Source: Xiphydria camelus
Taxonomy: Eukaryota; Arthropoda; Insecta; Hymenoptera; Xiphydriidae
Length of the DNA stretch: 64,000 nt
Assembly: GCA_963678675.1 (NCBI GenBank)
Contig: OY783199.1
Coordinates: 6,269,501 to 6,333,500, forward strand
Reading direction: 5' to 3'
The position numbers were made by a program, and so were the translations under genes. The notes under the pieces were generated by a model, which was not told the DNA's origin, made no database searches, and saw only the letters and a program-made list of their open reading frames with translations. Shown piece after piece: positions 1-11,416 of the stretch (position 1 is its first letter; every line of letters starts with the position of its first letter).

Positions 1-100
1 AGGTTTCATATAATAATTGCATATCTTGCAAGCCGAGAAGACAATCCCGATAGGCTAAAAGAGTTATATTTATATGGCATCTCCCACGTGCATTCTACAT

Positions 101-329
101 ATCATATGAGGATAAACTTACTCGGCAGGAAAGAAATTTGAATCACTGTTATCTCATTATCTATGGGCCTTTGGCTCATGTTCGTATAATACTTTTTTGA
201 AGACTATATTTTTATCTACAAAAAAGTCTTATAATAATGATTGATGTAGGCTAAAAGTTTATAAATAATGAGATAATAATGATTGAAGTTTCTTTCCTGG
301 AGAGTAAGTTCAGCCTCAAATGATATACC
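101..329. repeat. family A palindromic MITE, copy 1
   Basis: The left arm reads CATATGAGG, then a variant of TACTCGCCAGGAAAG, then TTATCTCATTATCTATG. The right arm is its inverse, with ATGAGATAATAATGATTGAAG followed by TTTCTTTCCTGG and a GCCTCAAATGATAT end. The core includes TACAAAAAAGTCTTATA. The whole 229 bp can fold into one hairpin and has no coding potential. It recurs at 997, 2,910, 7,405, 23,770 and 49,137, which identifies it as a non-autonomous DNA transposon; the superfamily is uncertain. Confidence 0.8.
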
Positions 330-990
330 GTAAAAGAATTGCTGGGAATATTTTTAACAGCACAGACACGCGTAGGTACCGCTAACCGATCTCCACCCTG
401 CAAACACACGCGAGATCACAAACGGATGCCATGCGCGCACAGCTCGTTCCCTCCCGTACGGAGTACAATGTACCATTGTTTCTCCCGCTTTTATTCGTGC
501 CGTCAGCCGTTGCGGTATCGGCGGATACGCGCGCGATGCTGCGTGCGAATCGCTCGCGCGACTTCTATCTCGACCGACGTGCCCCGTGAGTCACCTCCGG
601 TTTTGACCGCGAAAAGCTGAATCAACCGCGCGGGGCGACGCGACGAGTGCAGAGGTCTCCGGCGCGAGTACTTCGTTCGTCGCCAGCGTGAAACGACGGA
701 GAGAGATAACGAGGAGGAATAAAGGCGCCAGGGTATGACGAGGGATTGAATCGGATGATCGGTTCGAGAGATCGACGCAATTTCGAGAGAAAGACGCAAA
801 TTTGTATACACGGTAAAAAATTTACGGTGTAAACCTACATATAGGTATAGACCATTTTTGGTGTTGGATAACAATGGTACGAGACTGTGAGATACTAGAT
901 GTGATATATGTATGTATAGACTGCACAACTTTGCTTGCGCCGTTATTCCCAATAGCCATCTATAGGAAAACGGCGGAAGCAAAATTGTAC
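330..990. other. GC- and CpG-rich stretch without a recognisable gene
   Basis: Rich in CG dinucleotides, with open frames on both strands that look like composition effects (many R, S and P residues, no domain). No promoter motif or splice pattern could be assigned. Confidence 0.4.
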
Positions 991-996
991 ACCTAA

Positions 997-1198
997 TACT
1001 TTCCAGGAAAAAGGTTAGAATTGCTATTATCTCATTATCTGTGAGTTTTTGGCTGATGCATGTATCATAATTTTTTAAAGGTTACATTTTTATCTACAAC
1101 AAAGTCTTACATCAGTGTAGGCCAAAAGTTCATAAATAATGAAATAACAGTAATTGAAGTTTCTTTCCTGGCGAGTAAGTTTAGCCTTATATGGTATA
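997..1198. repeat. family A palindromic MITE, copy 2
   Basis: The right arm is well preserved (GGCCAAAAGTTCATAAATAATG, shortened here to its ends GGCCAAAAG and AATAATG, then TTTCTTTCCTGGCGAGTAAG and a TTAGCC end). The left arm is eroded (CTTTCCAGGAAAAAGG, then ATTATCTCATTATCTGTGAG). It is the same hairpin family as copy 1. Confidence 0.7.
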
Positions 1199-1683
1199 TA
1201 GGTCCAAATCGGTGTAACGGTATTAAAAATTGAAACCATTTTTTTTACCATGTATCTGTGATGCATAGGATTTTCATCGTTTCTAGCCGTATAAGAGAGG
1301 TTCCACATATAGCGAATCGAGAGCGATCTCAATCGCCGCCGGCATATTTCAGGTAACGATAACAAATGGGCGAGTCTCGAAGATCGGACAGGTTTATGCC
1401 TCCGAAAACGTCTGGTGTGCGCATATAGACGTCTATAGCCTACAGTTACAGGCGCGGTCGACGCGCGCGGTATTATATGGACGCGCATCGCGCGGGACAC
1501 GGAGTGCGTAGGTTAGTTATATCTGGCGGATGAGTCATCGCTTTTCGGCCTTCCACAAAAGTCGAAATCGCCATGGACGTAGCGTCCGAGTGGCTCGCGG
1601 ATAAAGATGAAATGTTAGCAGTCCTCGACAATCTGTTCTAACACTGGTCGTGTTCTACGTTACCAGCGTACATACGAGTAGCT

Positions 1684-2209
1684 ACACTGAGAAAAAAAAT
1701 ATAGTAGATTTGACTAAATCAGTCTGGCAGGGGCAGACTGGCAGGGGAAGGCAGATTTGCTAACTTCAACTAATAATTCGCTAGAATTGACTCTCCCCGT
1801 CCCAGCCAGGCATATAATCTATTGTACATTTTGCAGTAACTACGAAAATCTACCTCCTGACTATGAGTCCTCTCTTGACACTATTATTTATGTATGTAAT
1901 TGAATGAAGACGTCATGTTTCGGAAATAAATAAATAAATTGTACACATTACTGTGTGATTCGATGAGTTAAGTTTTGCGTAAATTTGTTACCTTAATTGT
2001 TTTTTAATCATGACATGATCTAAATTGTATGTATCATTTGTAATTTACACTTATAACAAACATGATTTCTGTTAATTTGACATCAAAGTTAAGAAAATTT
2101 AAAGGAACTTTAATCACGCATGCCGTAAATAAAAAATGTCTGACTGGGAGATGCCAATCATCATAACTAAATTATTTAATTAAATCTATTAAGTTTTTTC
2201 TCCGTGTAA
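1684..2209. repeat. candidate family B element
   Basis: The left end reads ACACTGAGAAAAAAAATA and the right end TTTTTTCTCCGTGTA, an inverted pair of family B tips. The interior has a GC-richer part near 1,725-1,810 with repeats of GGCAGGGG, and an AT-rich remainder. No coding capacity is visible. Boundaries are less sure than for the clearly palindromic copies. Confidence 0.4.
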
Positions 2210-2909
2210 CTAAACGTCTCGCATTTGGATCAGTCCCGTGTGGTCCAATTGCGAAATGGAAGCTGTTTAGTGGCTCCGTTATAGACGATTACTATACCCA
2301 GAAACAAACGAAACCATTCAAGCGACCCGTGCTTCGTGCGACTGCTGCAGCAGCGCGAGTCAATTACGCGCAGCTCGCATAGCAAAACGCCCGTTCGTAC
2401 CCGAGAGTCGGATCGGATTGTGGCACCTATATACACCGCGACAAAACTGGATGCTAGGAATATAAAAGCGTGCAAAGCGCATGGAGAAAAACGGGACATA
2501 GTTCTAAGTAAAAATTACACTGCTGTAGTTGAAAATTCGAAGTGTTACTTAATAAATATTCATTAAGCATCAGGTATTACTATAAAAGATAGGAAAAATT
2601 GAAATAAAGTAAATTTCATTATGTAAATAGTTAAAAATGTACTAGTGTTTAAGATAATAACATTAAAATTGTTATTTCTCACTACTAATACAATGAGTTT
2701 TAAATGCTTTATAAATAATTGATGACTTGAAAATTGTAGATTATAAATCCGTTTCAGCTTTACTATCTACTAGTATTTTTTACTCAAATATTCGAGTACA
2801 ATTTTCTATAATTTGTGAGCTCCATTTTCCTCTGTGCGGCACACGTATACTCGCGCTTGATTATACAGGCACGTGCGTTCAGCATACGTGAATGCGTGCG
2901 CGATATACA

Positions 2910-3147
2910 TACCATATGAGGCTAACAATAAGCTTACTCGCCAGGAAAGAAGCTTCAATCACTATTATCTCATTACCAATGAGCTTTTGGCTCATATTTG
3001 TATAATACTTTTTTCAAAATTAGGTTTTACATTATTATTTATCTATAATAAAGTCTTATATCGATATAAGACAAAAATTCATAAAAAATGAGACAACAGT
3101 GATTGAAGTGTCTTTCCTGGCGAGTAAATTTAGCCTCACATGGTATA
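2910..3147. repeat. family A palindromic MITE, copy 3
   Basis: The left tip ACCATATGAGGCTAA and the right tip TTAGCCTCACATGGTAT are inverted. Inner arms carry TTACTCGCCAGGAAAGAAGC and TGTCTTTCCTGGCGAGTAAA. The copy is nearly complete and non-coding. Confidence 0.8.
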
Positions 3148-3354
3148 ATATGTGTCGGGTCGTGCGCGGGTGTCGAATGTCGATCCGTGTGATGCAGGGT
3201 ATTGCACATATGGAAAATACGTCGCGTCGTTTCGGCCTGATTACAAGAGCTGTCGATCATGACCGAAGTCGATCGATGGATAAAGCGTAGGTGGTCTTAT
3301 CCGATCGATCGCCGAGCGGGTTTCTCTCCGCGGCGCGTATATACACGTATACAC

Positions 3355-3733
3355 AGGTGTTTAATTGTAATCCGTCATGCTACCGCGCGGAGGAACGGCA
3401 CGGCGGACATAGACGCGTACTTGTGCGTAACAGAATCGGCCGGTCGACCGAATCGAAATGCGCGCGAGCGATTCGCTGCGGTTTATTTTCCTCTCGCGTG
3501 TAATTCGGGCGGAGAAAATACTCGTGAGGCGATTCTACGAGTGAAACGCATTGAAAAAAAATTTTTGGTAAATTTCATCAGGAAGTGTTTTCGAGTTGGA
3601 ACGAATTGAACTAATTCGAGCGCGAGTCGATCTTTTTTTCTCGCCCTAGTTTTGACGAGACAGGTATGTTAATCTTAGGCTCGATATCGACGCTTCGCTG
3701 TAAGAGCTACAGGTGTTAAATTGTAATCCGTCA
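3355..3733. repeat. pair of short direct repeats
   Basis: CAGGTGTTTAATTGTAATCC near 3,355 recurs as CAGGTGTTAAATTGTAATCC near 3,710, both followed by GTCA. The sequence between and beyond them is not otherwise similar. The meaning is unknown; it could be a remnant of a dispersed repeat. Confidence 0.5.
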
Positions 3734-4398
3734 AGATTGAACGAACACCTTCGTGAATACATGCGCGTATGGACTGATCGGTCGAGCGTTGATGAGGCGA
3801 ACTACCTACGTATTCGTGATCACTTGCCTTGCGTAATTCACACGTTGCAACACCTACGCGATATAAACCCTGAAATATACACATGCATTCTGTGCACCTA
3901 GCATGAAAGCATTTGACACCTGTGCAACTATTATATGTTGTATTATTTTTCCAAGCAAGTAAGACATAAATACTTATTTATAAGACCTATGCAACGATAC
4001 GTAGACTGACTATTGCTATTCGACAAACAACTTGTTGTCGATCCTCCGTGAGAATACGCCGAATTTTGTTCGTTTTATATTATTCTTTCGCACGCGATTT
4101 ATAGTCCCACCCCCACTGGGATTAAGCGAAACGCTGAACTAAGCGGATCGGATGCCGCTGGTTATCTCATCAAATCGAGTACCCACGTCCTATCAACTTT
4201 TAGCACGTCGTCATCAGTGGAATTAGACTAGCTCGGTTCCTAGATAAAGTACCTACTATCTCACCTATACCTACTTTGAAGTTGTTATTCGTTGGATCGA
4301 GGTATCAAAAGGTTTTATATATTTCGGTAGGTATCAAATTGTCTTCATAACTTTCTACTTTTCTAAATATTTTCAATTTTCATACTCCTCGAGAATGT

Positions 4399-4423
4399 CC
4401 CTCCTCCTCCTCCTCCTCCTCCT
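4399..4423. repeat. CTC trinucleotide microsatellite
   Basis: An uninterrupted run of about eight CTC units in an AT-rich, non-coding context. Confidence 0.85.
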
Positions 4424-4519
4424 ACTATCTCTGCTTTGAAACCCCTATTGCTATAAACGCTAGTTTACTGTACATGGAAAAGAGAGAGACTAATCACACA
4501 CTCGTCGTTAGATACATTT

Positions 4520-4704
4520 ATTCAATCACGATTATTTCCTTATCTATGGATTTTATACAAAAATTGATATAGTACCTTTTTAAAGACCGTAGCCTGATCT
4601 ACAAAAAAGTCTTATACCACCATAGGTAAAAAAACTCAAAGGAAAGGAGATAAACCTAATTAAAGTAAAAAAAATCCTCTCGTGGCGAGAATAACCTGCT
4701 TTAA
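4520..4704. repeat. degenerate family A MITE
   Basis: Retains the core landmark CTACAAAAAAGTCTTATACC, a TTATCTATGG arm fragment and a weak CTCTCGTGGCGAGA right arm. It is diverged from the intact copies but has the same order of parts. Confidence 0.5.
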
Positions 4705-5145
4705 GAAAATCTGTAAGCATCCAAAGTCGTGCTAAAAATTCTCTGCAAAGGTGCAGTGCTTATCGACGGAGAGTATAAACCCTTTCGGTCGCTTCGCGCG
4801 TAAGTATACACTCTATAAGGACATTCGCCGGTGAGCCGAGTGCGGATTCGACGACGGGTCCTCGACGCCGGCGGACTTTCGCGACGGTAAAGAATCTTTT
4901 AAGGTCGTGCGGATCTCCGTAGATGCATCGCCGCGTGCATCGGAAGACGGTACGGAGAAAGCGAGTCTCACGCGGAGGAGGGATTCGTCGCTCCTTCGAG
5001 AGGAGCCTCCATATCTACCTGGACTCTTCGTGCGATTCCCATTAAAGGAAAAGTATGCTTCGACGCATTTTTTTCTACTAAAATTTAATAAGTAATCATC
5101 TCTAGTGGGTATTTAATGGCAAATAAAAAATTTGTTCCTTCAGTA

Positions 5146-5540
5146 TACACTGAGTGGGTGGTAAAAATAAACCATAATCGCAAGGTTTAATTTTCTTGGT
5201 TGCTAGTACCACACTTATGATTAAATGAACCATAAATGCAGTCGAAATAACTTTTTTTGCATGGTTATAGTAACAACGAAGTTATAGTTTATGATATCCA
5301 TGCACTATGGTTAAATTAGCTAGAAAAGTAGATCGATAATATTACTGGATAGTAGTGTCAACTTTGTAAAAAATAGTTGGAGACATTTATCAACTAAGTA
5401 TATTGCAGGGTGACCTCTTGTTACCATAACCAGAACTTTCCTCTTTAGAAAACTTAGGTATGGGATCACGGTTGGCTTTAAAATCGACGATGATTTCTAG
5501 TTAAATTACAGTTTTTTTTAACCAGATTTTTCTCAGCGTA
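5146..5540. repeat. candidate family B element, about 395 bp
   Basis: Starts TACACTGAGTGGGTGG and ends TTTTTCTCAGCGTAC. AACCATAA and TTATGGTT-like words recur in both orientations inside. No open frame of note. Confidence 0.5.
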
Positions 5541-6129
5541 CAGTCGGAATCAATCAGAGTATACCCCGTTATACGCCTAATTCGATAACACTTTTCTCCA
5601 AGGGCGACTAAATAAATTTCCATTCCCCCTTGAATATTCCATGGCAAACAGGAATCGCCAAAGCAGAACAAACTGCGGCAACTCGACGTTATCCTCGATT
5701 ATCGGAACAACGTCGCGTTTGAAACGCTCACGCGCTCTCGTTAAGTCTAATCGATCGCGACATAATGAGGGAGCGGTGGAGATCCTCGATGACAGCCCAG
5801 CACCTGCACAGCTTCTCAGCGGCCATTCTCGATCGATGATCCGATCCGTCGTTGCTAAGATTCAATTTTCCCATGGCGACGGGTTAAATGCGGCACGGAT
5901 TCACCCCCTACGTTTGGATATAATCGAGGGGATCATGGGTACTGGCATGGAATTAACGGATCAGACGGCGAAAGGGTGATGCATTCCAGAGAGGGTGCAA
6001 CGAAGGTCACGCCTTCGTTTCGGTTGTGTCAATGTTATCCGCGTAGTTTATCTTTTGATAAAGAGAGGGAGAGTCTTTTGACCTGTCGTATGGGTGTGCT
6101 CAAGCGAGGACGATAGAAAGGAAAAGAAA

Positions 6130-6199
<70 letters not shown>

Positions 6200-7404
6200 C
6201 AAAATAAATAGAATAGAATGAGATAAATATAGGATGAGAAAGAAGCAGAGAAAGAGAGAAAGAAAAAGAGAGAGAAGAAAAGAAATAGAAAGTCGAGAAG
6301 GAGAGAGTAGACTTCCAGCCTCTCGACGTGTCATAAAAGTAGATTGGTGCGAGAGCGAGAGAACGGATGAGAGAGTAAAAGTCGTCTACGAAGTGAGGAA
6401 GCTAAGAAGAGATAGAAAGAGGAGGGAACCTCTCCTCCTCCGTTATAAAAGTATACAAGGATGCGAGAAAGGGAAAGAGGCACGGAAAGAGAAAACGAGC
6501 GGAAATGGGAAAAAGACCAAGAAGGGAAGAATAGCATAGAATATGGAAAAAGAAAAAGACAGGGAGACACTACGAACGAAGGCCCCGCTCGAAAATGAAC
6601 TCCGAGCGACCTGTCAGGCGTGAATGCCTGAACGGGCACCGAGAGTCACGCGTGACTGCACCGAAAAGGAAGCCTGGTACGCGTATATAGGTAACCGAGA
6701 GCGCAGCGGAAAGCAGACCACGCTAGGAAAGTCAAAACCGAGAAGATACGAGGGAGGCTGCGCGTCGGGAGACGGGCGTGGATCTCGAAGGAGCCTGGCG
6801 AGATAATCGCCCGCAGGAATCCTTCCCAGGTATCTCTTCGGGGCGTCGCGAGTCACTTTGCTGGAGCGTGACGGAAAGAATGCGAGTTCCCGGCTTTTGA
6901 ACGGGAGTGTACAGAGGCGTGCGTGTAACGCACGCTCACGTACGCGCGTAAGCGTACACGCCGCACGCATAGAGACGCGCTCGGAACGTAATAACAGGCG
7001 CTGAATGCAACTGCGCGCGCGTAAAATTGAATCGAAGTGTTTACGTTTCATTAAAAGGCGTGGAGGGCGAGCCGGACAGTCCTCGCGTTGATGGGAGAGG
7101 CCGGAGGATGAGATCTTTCCGCGGAGGACTTTGCTTTCTTCTGTCATACGCGGACTTGCGCGGAGGGGGAATTGCCGGCGGCTGGATTGATTTTAATTTT
7201 ACGATTAGAACGCGCCGCGCTGGAGAATTAACAACGCGCTGCACTCGACTGCAACTGGGCAAGGCTATGCGTGACACATAGTTGCGCGTGCTGGGACGGA
7301 AATTTATGCCAGATACGCACCTCTGATTTCGATTAATTTATCTCGCCTTTTCTCTCGTTTTCGATTCTTGCAGTCGTTCTTTGTTTTTTTTCAGTATCGA
7401 ATTA
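5541..7404. other. non-genic stretch, purine-rich then CpG-rich
   Basis: Contains a long purine-rich tract on the plus strand (about 6,110-6,560) that produces artificial open frames rich in R, K and E, or S and L on the other strand. A CpG-rich part follows to about 7,280. No domain, splice structure or conserved protein was recognised. Confidence 0.5.
6139..6197. repeat. AG dinucleotide microsatellite
   Basis: A run of about 28 AG units with almost no interruption, inside a wider purine tract. Confidence 0.95.
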
Positions 7405-7606
7405 TATACCATGTGAGGAGAGAGACTAAACTTACTCGCCAAGAAAGAAACTTCAATCATTATTATATCGTTATAAGACTTTATTGTACATAAAAACGTA
7501 ATCTTCAAAAAAGTATTAACCAAATATGAGCCAAAAGCTCATACGTAATGAAATAATAGGGACTGAAGTTTCTTTCCTGGCGAGTGAGTTTAGCCTCATA
7601 TGGTAC
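7405..7606. repeat. family A palindromic MITE, copy 4
   Basis: The left arm ACCATGTGAGG leads to TTACTCGCCAAGAAAGAAAC. The right arm is TTTCTTTCCTGGCGAGTGAG with the end TTAGCCTCATATGGTAC. The internal order is reversed relative to copy 3 (the AAAAGCTCAT word lies on the right), as expected for an element lying in the other direction. Confidence 0.8.
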
Positions 7607-7681
7607 ATAGGTACATTAACATTTGTAAGTACCGATAGAAAATCTTATCGAGATATCAATAAATGTCGCAAATCGAGTACC

Positions 7682-7904
7682 AACTGAGAAAAATAACTTC
7701 GTTGAAATAACAAAAGGCATCTGGTTAAATCAGTTTAGTTGTTCTAACCGAAATACTAGTAAGTTGAACCAAAGATTTAGTTATTCCAACTACATATTAT
7801 ATAGTTTAACTAAACAAATGGAGACTTCATGTTTAACCAAACCGTTTGACTATCTATGGTCTCCAGGATTTTTGTTAAATTGACCAGGTGATTTTTCTCA
7901 GTGC
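7682..7904. repeat. family B palindromic element (subtype with TTGGTTAAA interior)
   Basis: Starts AACTGAGAAAAATAAC and ends ATTTTTCTCAGTGC. The interior carries GGTTAAAT, AACCAAA and AACTAAAC words that match the copies at 19,423, 23,590 and 58,413, in the opposite orientation to those. Confidence 0.75.
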
Positions 7905-9227
7905 ATATACAGAAAAATGCAACAATGATTCTCTCCCTCTCTCACTCTTTCGATTCATGAATAAAGAACTAACTGCTAGCTATAATCGCGTGTCGAACGC
8001 ATGGTATGCGTGATCGCACGTCAGAGTGCCTCGACATCGATTACCGTAGCGGAATTCTTGCTAATCGCGAGCTCGGAGGAGGGTTTAGCTTTCTAAACCG
8101 ACCATATATCCGCACGACCGTCGTCGCAGACCGACCTACGGCGGTGTCGATTTTCGCTTCCCGCTAATCACCGCGCCGCGTCGCGATTTTGAGAAGCGTG
8201 ATTCGCAATCCCCGACCTCAGTCACGAGAGGATGAAGAAGCGAAATTCTATTTATACCGACTCTTACGATATTTTTCACCTCTGGAGATTTAATCTATCG
8301 CGGACTTATTTTCACGCCAGCTGAGCGATATTTTTTACACCACGCCGCGGGACGTATTAAAAAAACAAAAAACAAATTCCCCGTAGCGATTCGTTTTTAG
8401 CGGGATCATTTTTCTCGCGACGATTTCTCTACACCAGCACGTTTTGCTCGACTCGTTATCACGGTTTCCACGTAATCACTGTCGCGCAGTTGTACGGATT
8501 TCTCGCTCTCTCGGCGAAAACACTCGTCGCGAGCCTGCAGTGCACTCGCGACGGATCTCGTACGAGTTCACGAGTAGCGAGAGAGGCGGTTATTTCGTTC
8601 GAGCGACTGTTTATTCGCTCGATCGTCTCGCTATCGTTACGGATCGAGAGGCGCTCGCGAGAGGGCACACGCGAAGAGATTACGCGGGCGTATATGTACG
8701 CGTGTATCGGGCGACGCCACATGCCGCGCGCGGATAAAGTGAATGAAATACTCGTAACACTCTCGTGTTTGGCGTGCGGGGGAATGTGTGGAAGCGAGAG
8801 AAAGAGAAGCGCGCGAGAGGCTGAGAGAGAGAAAGAGAAAAGGGACCTCTTCCTCTCTCTTTCTTTCTCTAAAGAGAAGGGGGAGAGGGAGAGAGAGATA
8901 TCGGGCACGTAGAAGAGGAGGGGGGGGGGGGGAGATCCGAAGTTCGTAACGTATACGACACAACAAACAGGGTCGCCTTGTTCGAGTTGGCGAAGCTCCT
9001 ACGCGCTCCCAACGGGGTACGACCACGTAGAAAATTCCACGGCTAACAGGATGTCTAGATATTTTGCGGTGAGGCAACCGCGACATGTCGGTGTGAAGAA
9101 AAAAGCAGGAGGTGGTCCGTGTTCGCTGCGTTCTTCTTACTTGGTGTATATAGTTCAGCGATACAGGGATATTTCCGCAAGAGTCGTGAATGTATACGGG
9201 GTTCTTATGCGGATGGGATTAATATTC
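7905..9227. other. CpG-rich non-genic stretch ending in a purine tract
   Basis: High CpG from about 7,980 to 8,800, then purine-rich DNA with a poly-G run at about 8,920-8,932. Overlapping open frames on both strands are low-complexity. It may be regulatory DNA, but no motif decides this. Confidence 0.4.
8800..8933. repeat. GA-rich low-complexity DNA ending in a poly-G run
   Basis: GAGAGA and TCTCTTTCTCT blocks alternate and end in a run of about 13 G. A short self-complementary section (CTCTCTTTCTTTCTCT against AGAGAAAGAG) is present. Confidence 0.8.
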
Positions 9228-10330
9228 TAGAAAATATATTAATGGCAGATTCTCAACTGAGTTCATTCAAAACTGCACGTCAAATGGTGCATCGGAGCGC
9301 AGTATAGAATTTAGAGTAGAAGTGGGATAAACGCCCCAGTTGATGTGCGAGTTCGAAAACGATTATCTTTGAAACGATCAGAGATATCGAAGAAAAGTTT
9401 AAATAAAAAATGTTTGTCTGTGCTTTTACTGTAGAAAAGTTACTTTTCATTTTTCACATATCTCCACTCAGTTTTGAGATAAACGCGTTCAAAGTTAAGC
9501 AGAGACGCTGGGTCGTATATCCCACTAATTATCCTACTATAAATTATTTCCCCGTGTTAGTTATCCTTATAAGAAAACCCTATGTATCAGGAGCGTTATT
9601 AAGGTCCTCCCTTGCATTTTATGAACTCTCTTCGAGAGGAAAATACAGAAACAAATTGAATCGTATCGTTCGTTCGTTTTACCGTCAAGAATGAAAGGCG
9701 AGTAGAAATTGTCGTATTTAATTAACACGAATAAACCTGCCAGCGGCAGTCGAGTTGTTCGTTACCTACGTGGTTTTCGAAGGAAAATATATTATGGCAG
9801 ATTCTGGGCCGAGTTCACTTAAAATTGCACGTTAATTGGTGCATTTTGGAGCGCAGTACACAATCTAGAGTATAAGTGCCGCGGTTGAAGTGCACACACA
9901 CAAGTTCGAAAGTAATTATCTTGAAAATGATTAGAGATATCAAAGAAAAATTTGAATAAAAAATATTCGTCTATGATTTTACTATAAAAAAGCTACTTTT
10001 GATTTTTCACTTATCTCTACTGCATTTTAAGATAATCGCGTTTAAAGTTAAACAGGCGTTGGGGCGCATATTCCATTAGGCATCCTACTATAATTTATTC
10101 TCTAATGTTAATTATACTTGTAAGAGGAACCTGATCTTATGTACCAGGAATATTATCATGGTCCTCCCTCGCAATTTGTGAACTATTTTCGAGAGGAAAA
10201 TACAAAATAAATCGAATCGCGTCGCCCGCTCACTTCACCGTCACGAGTGGAAGACGAGTAGAAATTGTCGTATTTAATTATCACGAATAAACCTGCCAGC
10301 AGCAGTCGAGTGGTTCGTTAAGAAATTTGG
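9228..10330. repeat. tandem duplication of a unit of about 550 bp
   Basis: Two diverged copies lie head to tail. Landmarks repeat at about 553 bp spacing: ATGGCAGATTCT, TGGTGCAT, GAGCGCAGTA, AGAGATATC, GTTTTGAGATAA-like words, GGTCCTCCCT, TCGAGAGGAAAATACA and AATAAACCTGCCAGC. Neither copy holds a long or conserved frame. A third partial copy lies at 12,520-12,730. The origin is unknown; it is either an old transposon or a local duplication. Confidence 0.75.
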
Positions 10331-11156
10331 CAGCGCGTGGAAATAAAATTAGGAGGAAGCCCGCGTTCCGTGTGTATTTTCGTGGGGAATATATTTCCGA
10401 GCGTATAACTATAGCACGTGAACGGTAGTCGGACATCATTGCACAATTAAAGCCAATAAATCTGACAGCCGTGGTTCAACGCTTTGTCAACAAATATTTC
10501 ACAATGGCGATGGACCGACGGTTGTATAACAAACAAATGAAGCAGAGGAGACCCTTTGCCCACGCCTTTCCTCCTCGTACCATCGTATCGCTGACCGATG
10601 ATGTCAAAAGTATATTTCCGGGTGCAAGAATACGGGTCGTTCGAATTCTAGGATAATCGTAATCATAAATTATTGTAAACTCATAATGAGAGATCTACTC
10701 GTCGTACTGTTAAATACGTATAAATAAAAAAAAATCCATGGACTTTGCGTCGATTATTTCATTCCCGAGAATCCTACGCGACGAAGAAATATCGCAATGA
10801 CACTTCTTATGAAAAAAATATATATTAAAATCGACGTAACGTCGAGAATGCGCGTGGGTGCGCTATAAGTATGATAATCATTCCTATACTCCTGTTTTCT
10901 ATCTGCTCACCGTATATATCGGATTGATTATCATACTCATACAGAGTATCCACGCGTATTCTTGGCAACAAGTGACTTTTGCCATGTCTCTGTGGGAAAA
11001 ATACCACCGCGATCCTTTCTCCCTGTATCACAACGGTAGAAAGTGATATGATTGATGATACAGAAACTCCCGTCCAATTAAATCAACTACAAGCCATGTC
11101 TAAGCGATCTCGCGGTTGGAATAAATCACTCATTCGTCGATACAAACTTCACGGTA
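10331..11156. other. AT-rich stretch without a recognisable gene
   Basis: Contains a weak inverted repeat (ATAAGTATGATAATCATTC at about 10,865 against GATTGATTATCATACTCAT at about 10,922) and short unremarkable frames. Nothing else was supported. Confidence 0.35.
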
Positions 11157-11416
11157 TACACAGAGAAAAGGTCTAGTTGAATACGAACTTTAATATAATA
11201 GAAAAATTTATACGAGATAAATAGGAATTTATTCAGATTGAATAAAAATCTGTTTGAATGTGATAAATGTTTTGCACATCTTCTTAATCGAGTACGAATT
11301 TAGCAGAACATTTGTTTAATTCAAACAGACTTTTGTTCGATGTGAATAAATTCCTATTCATCTCAGATAAATTTTTCTATTAGGTTCGCATTCAACCAGA
11401 CCTTTTCCCTGGGTGC
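11157..11416. repeat. family B palindromic element (subtype with GAATACGAAC arms), copy 1
   Basis: The left arm reads CAGAGAAAAGGTCTAGTTGA and the right arm ends CAGACCTTTTCCCTGGGTGC, its inverse. Long AT-rich arms (ATAGGAATTTATTC against GAATAAATTCCTATT) fold on each other. The same interior recurs at 20,412. Confidence 0.8.

Noticed and set aside
6035..6639. Overlapping open frames of about 100 residues on both strands
   Set aside because: They are products of the AG microsatellite and purine tract (runs of S/L or R/K/E) with no conserved content.
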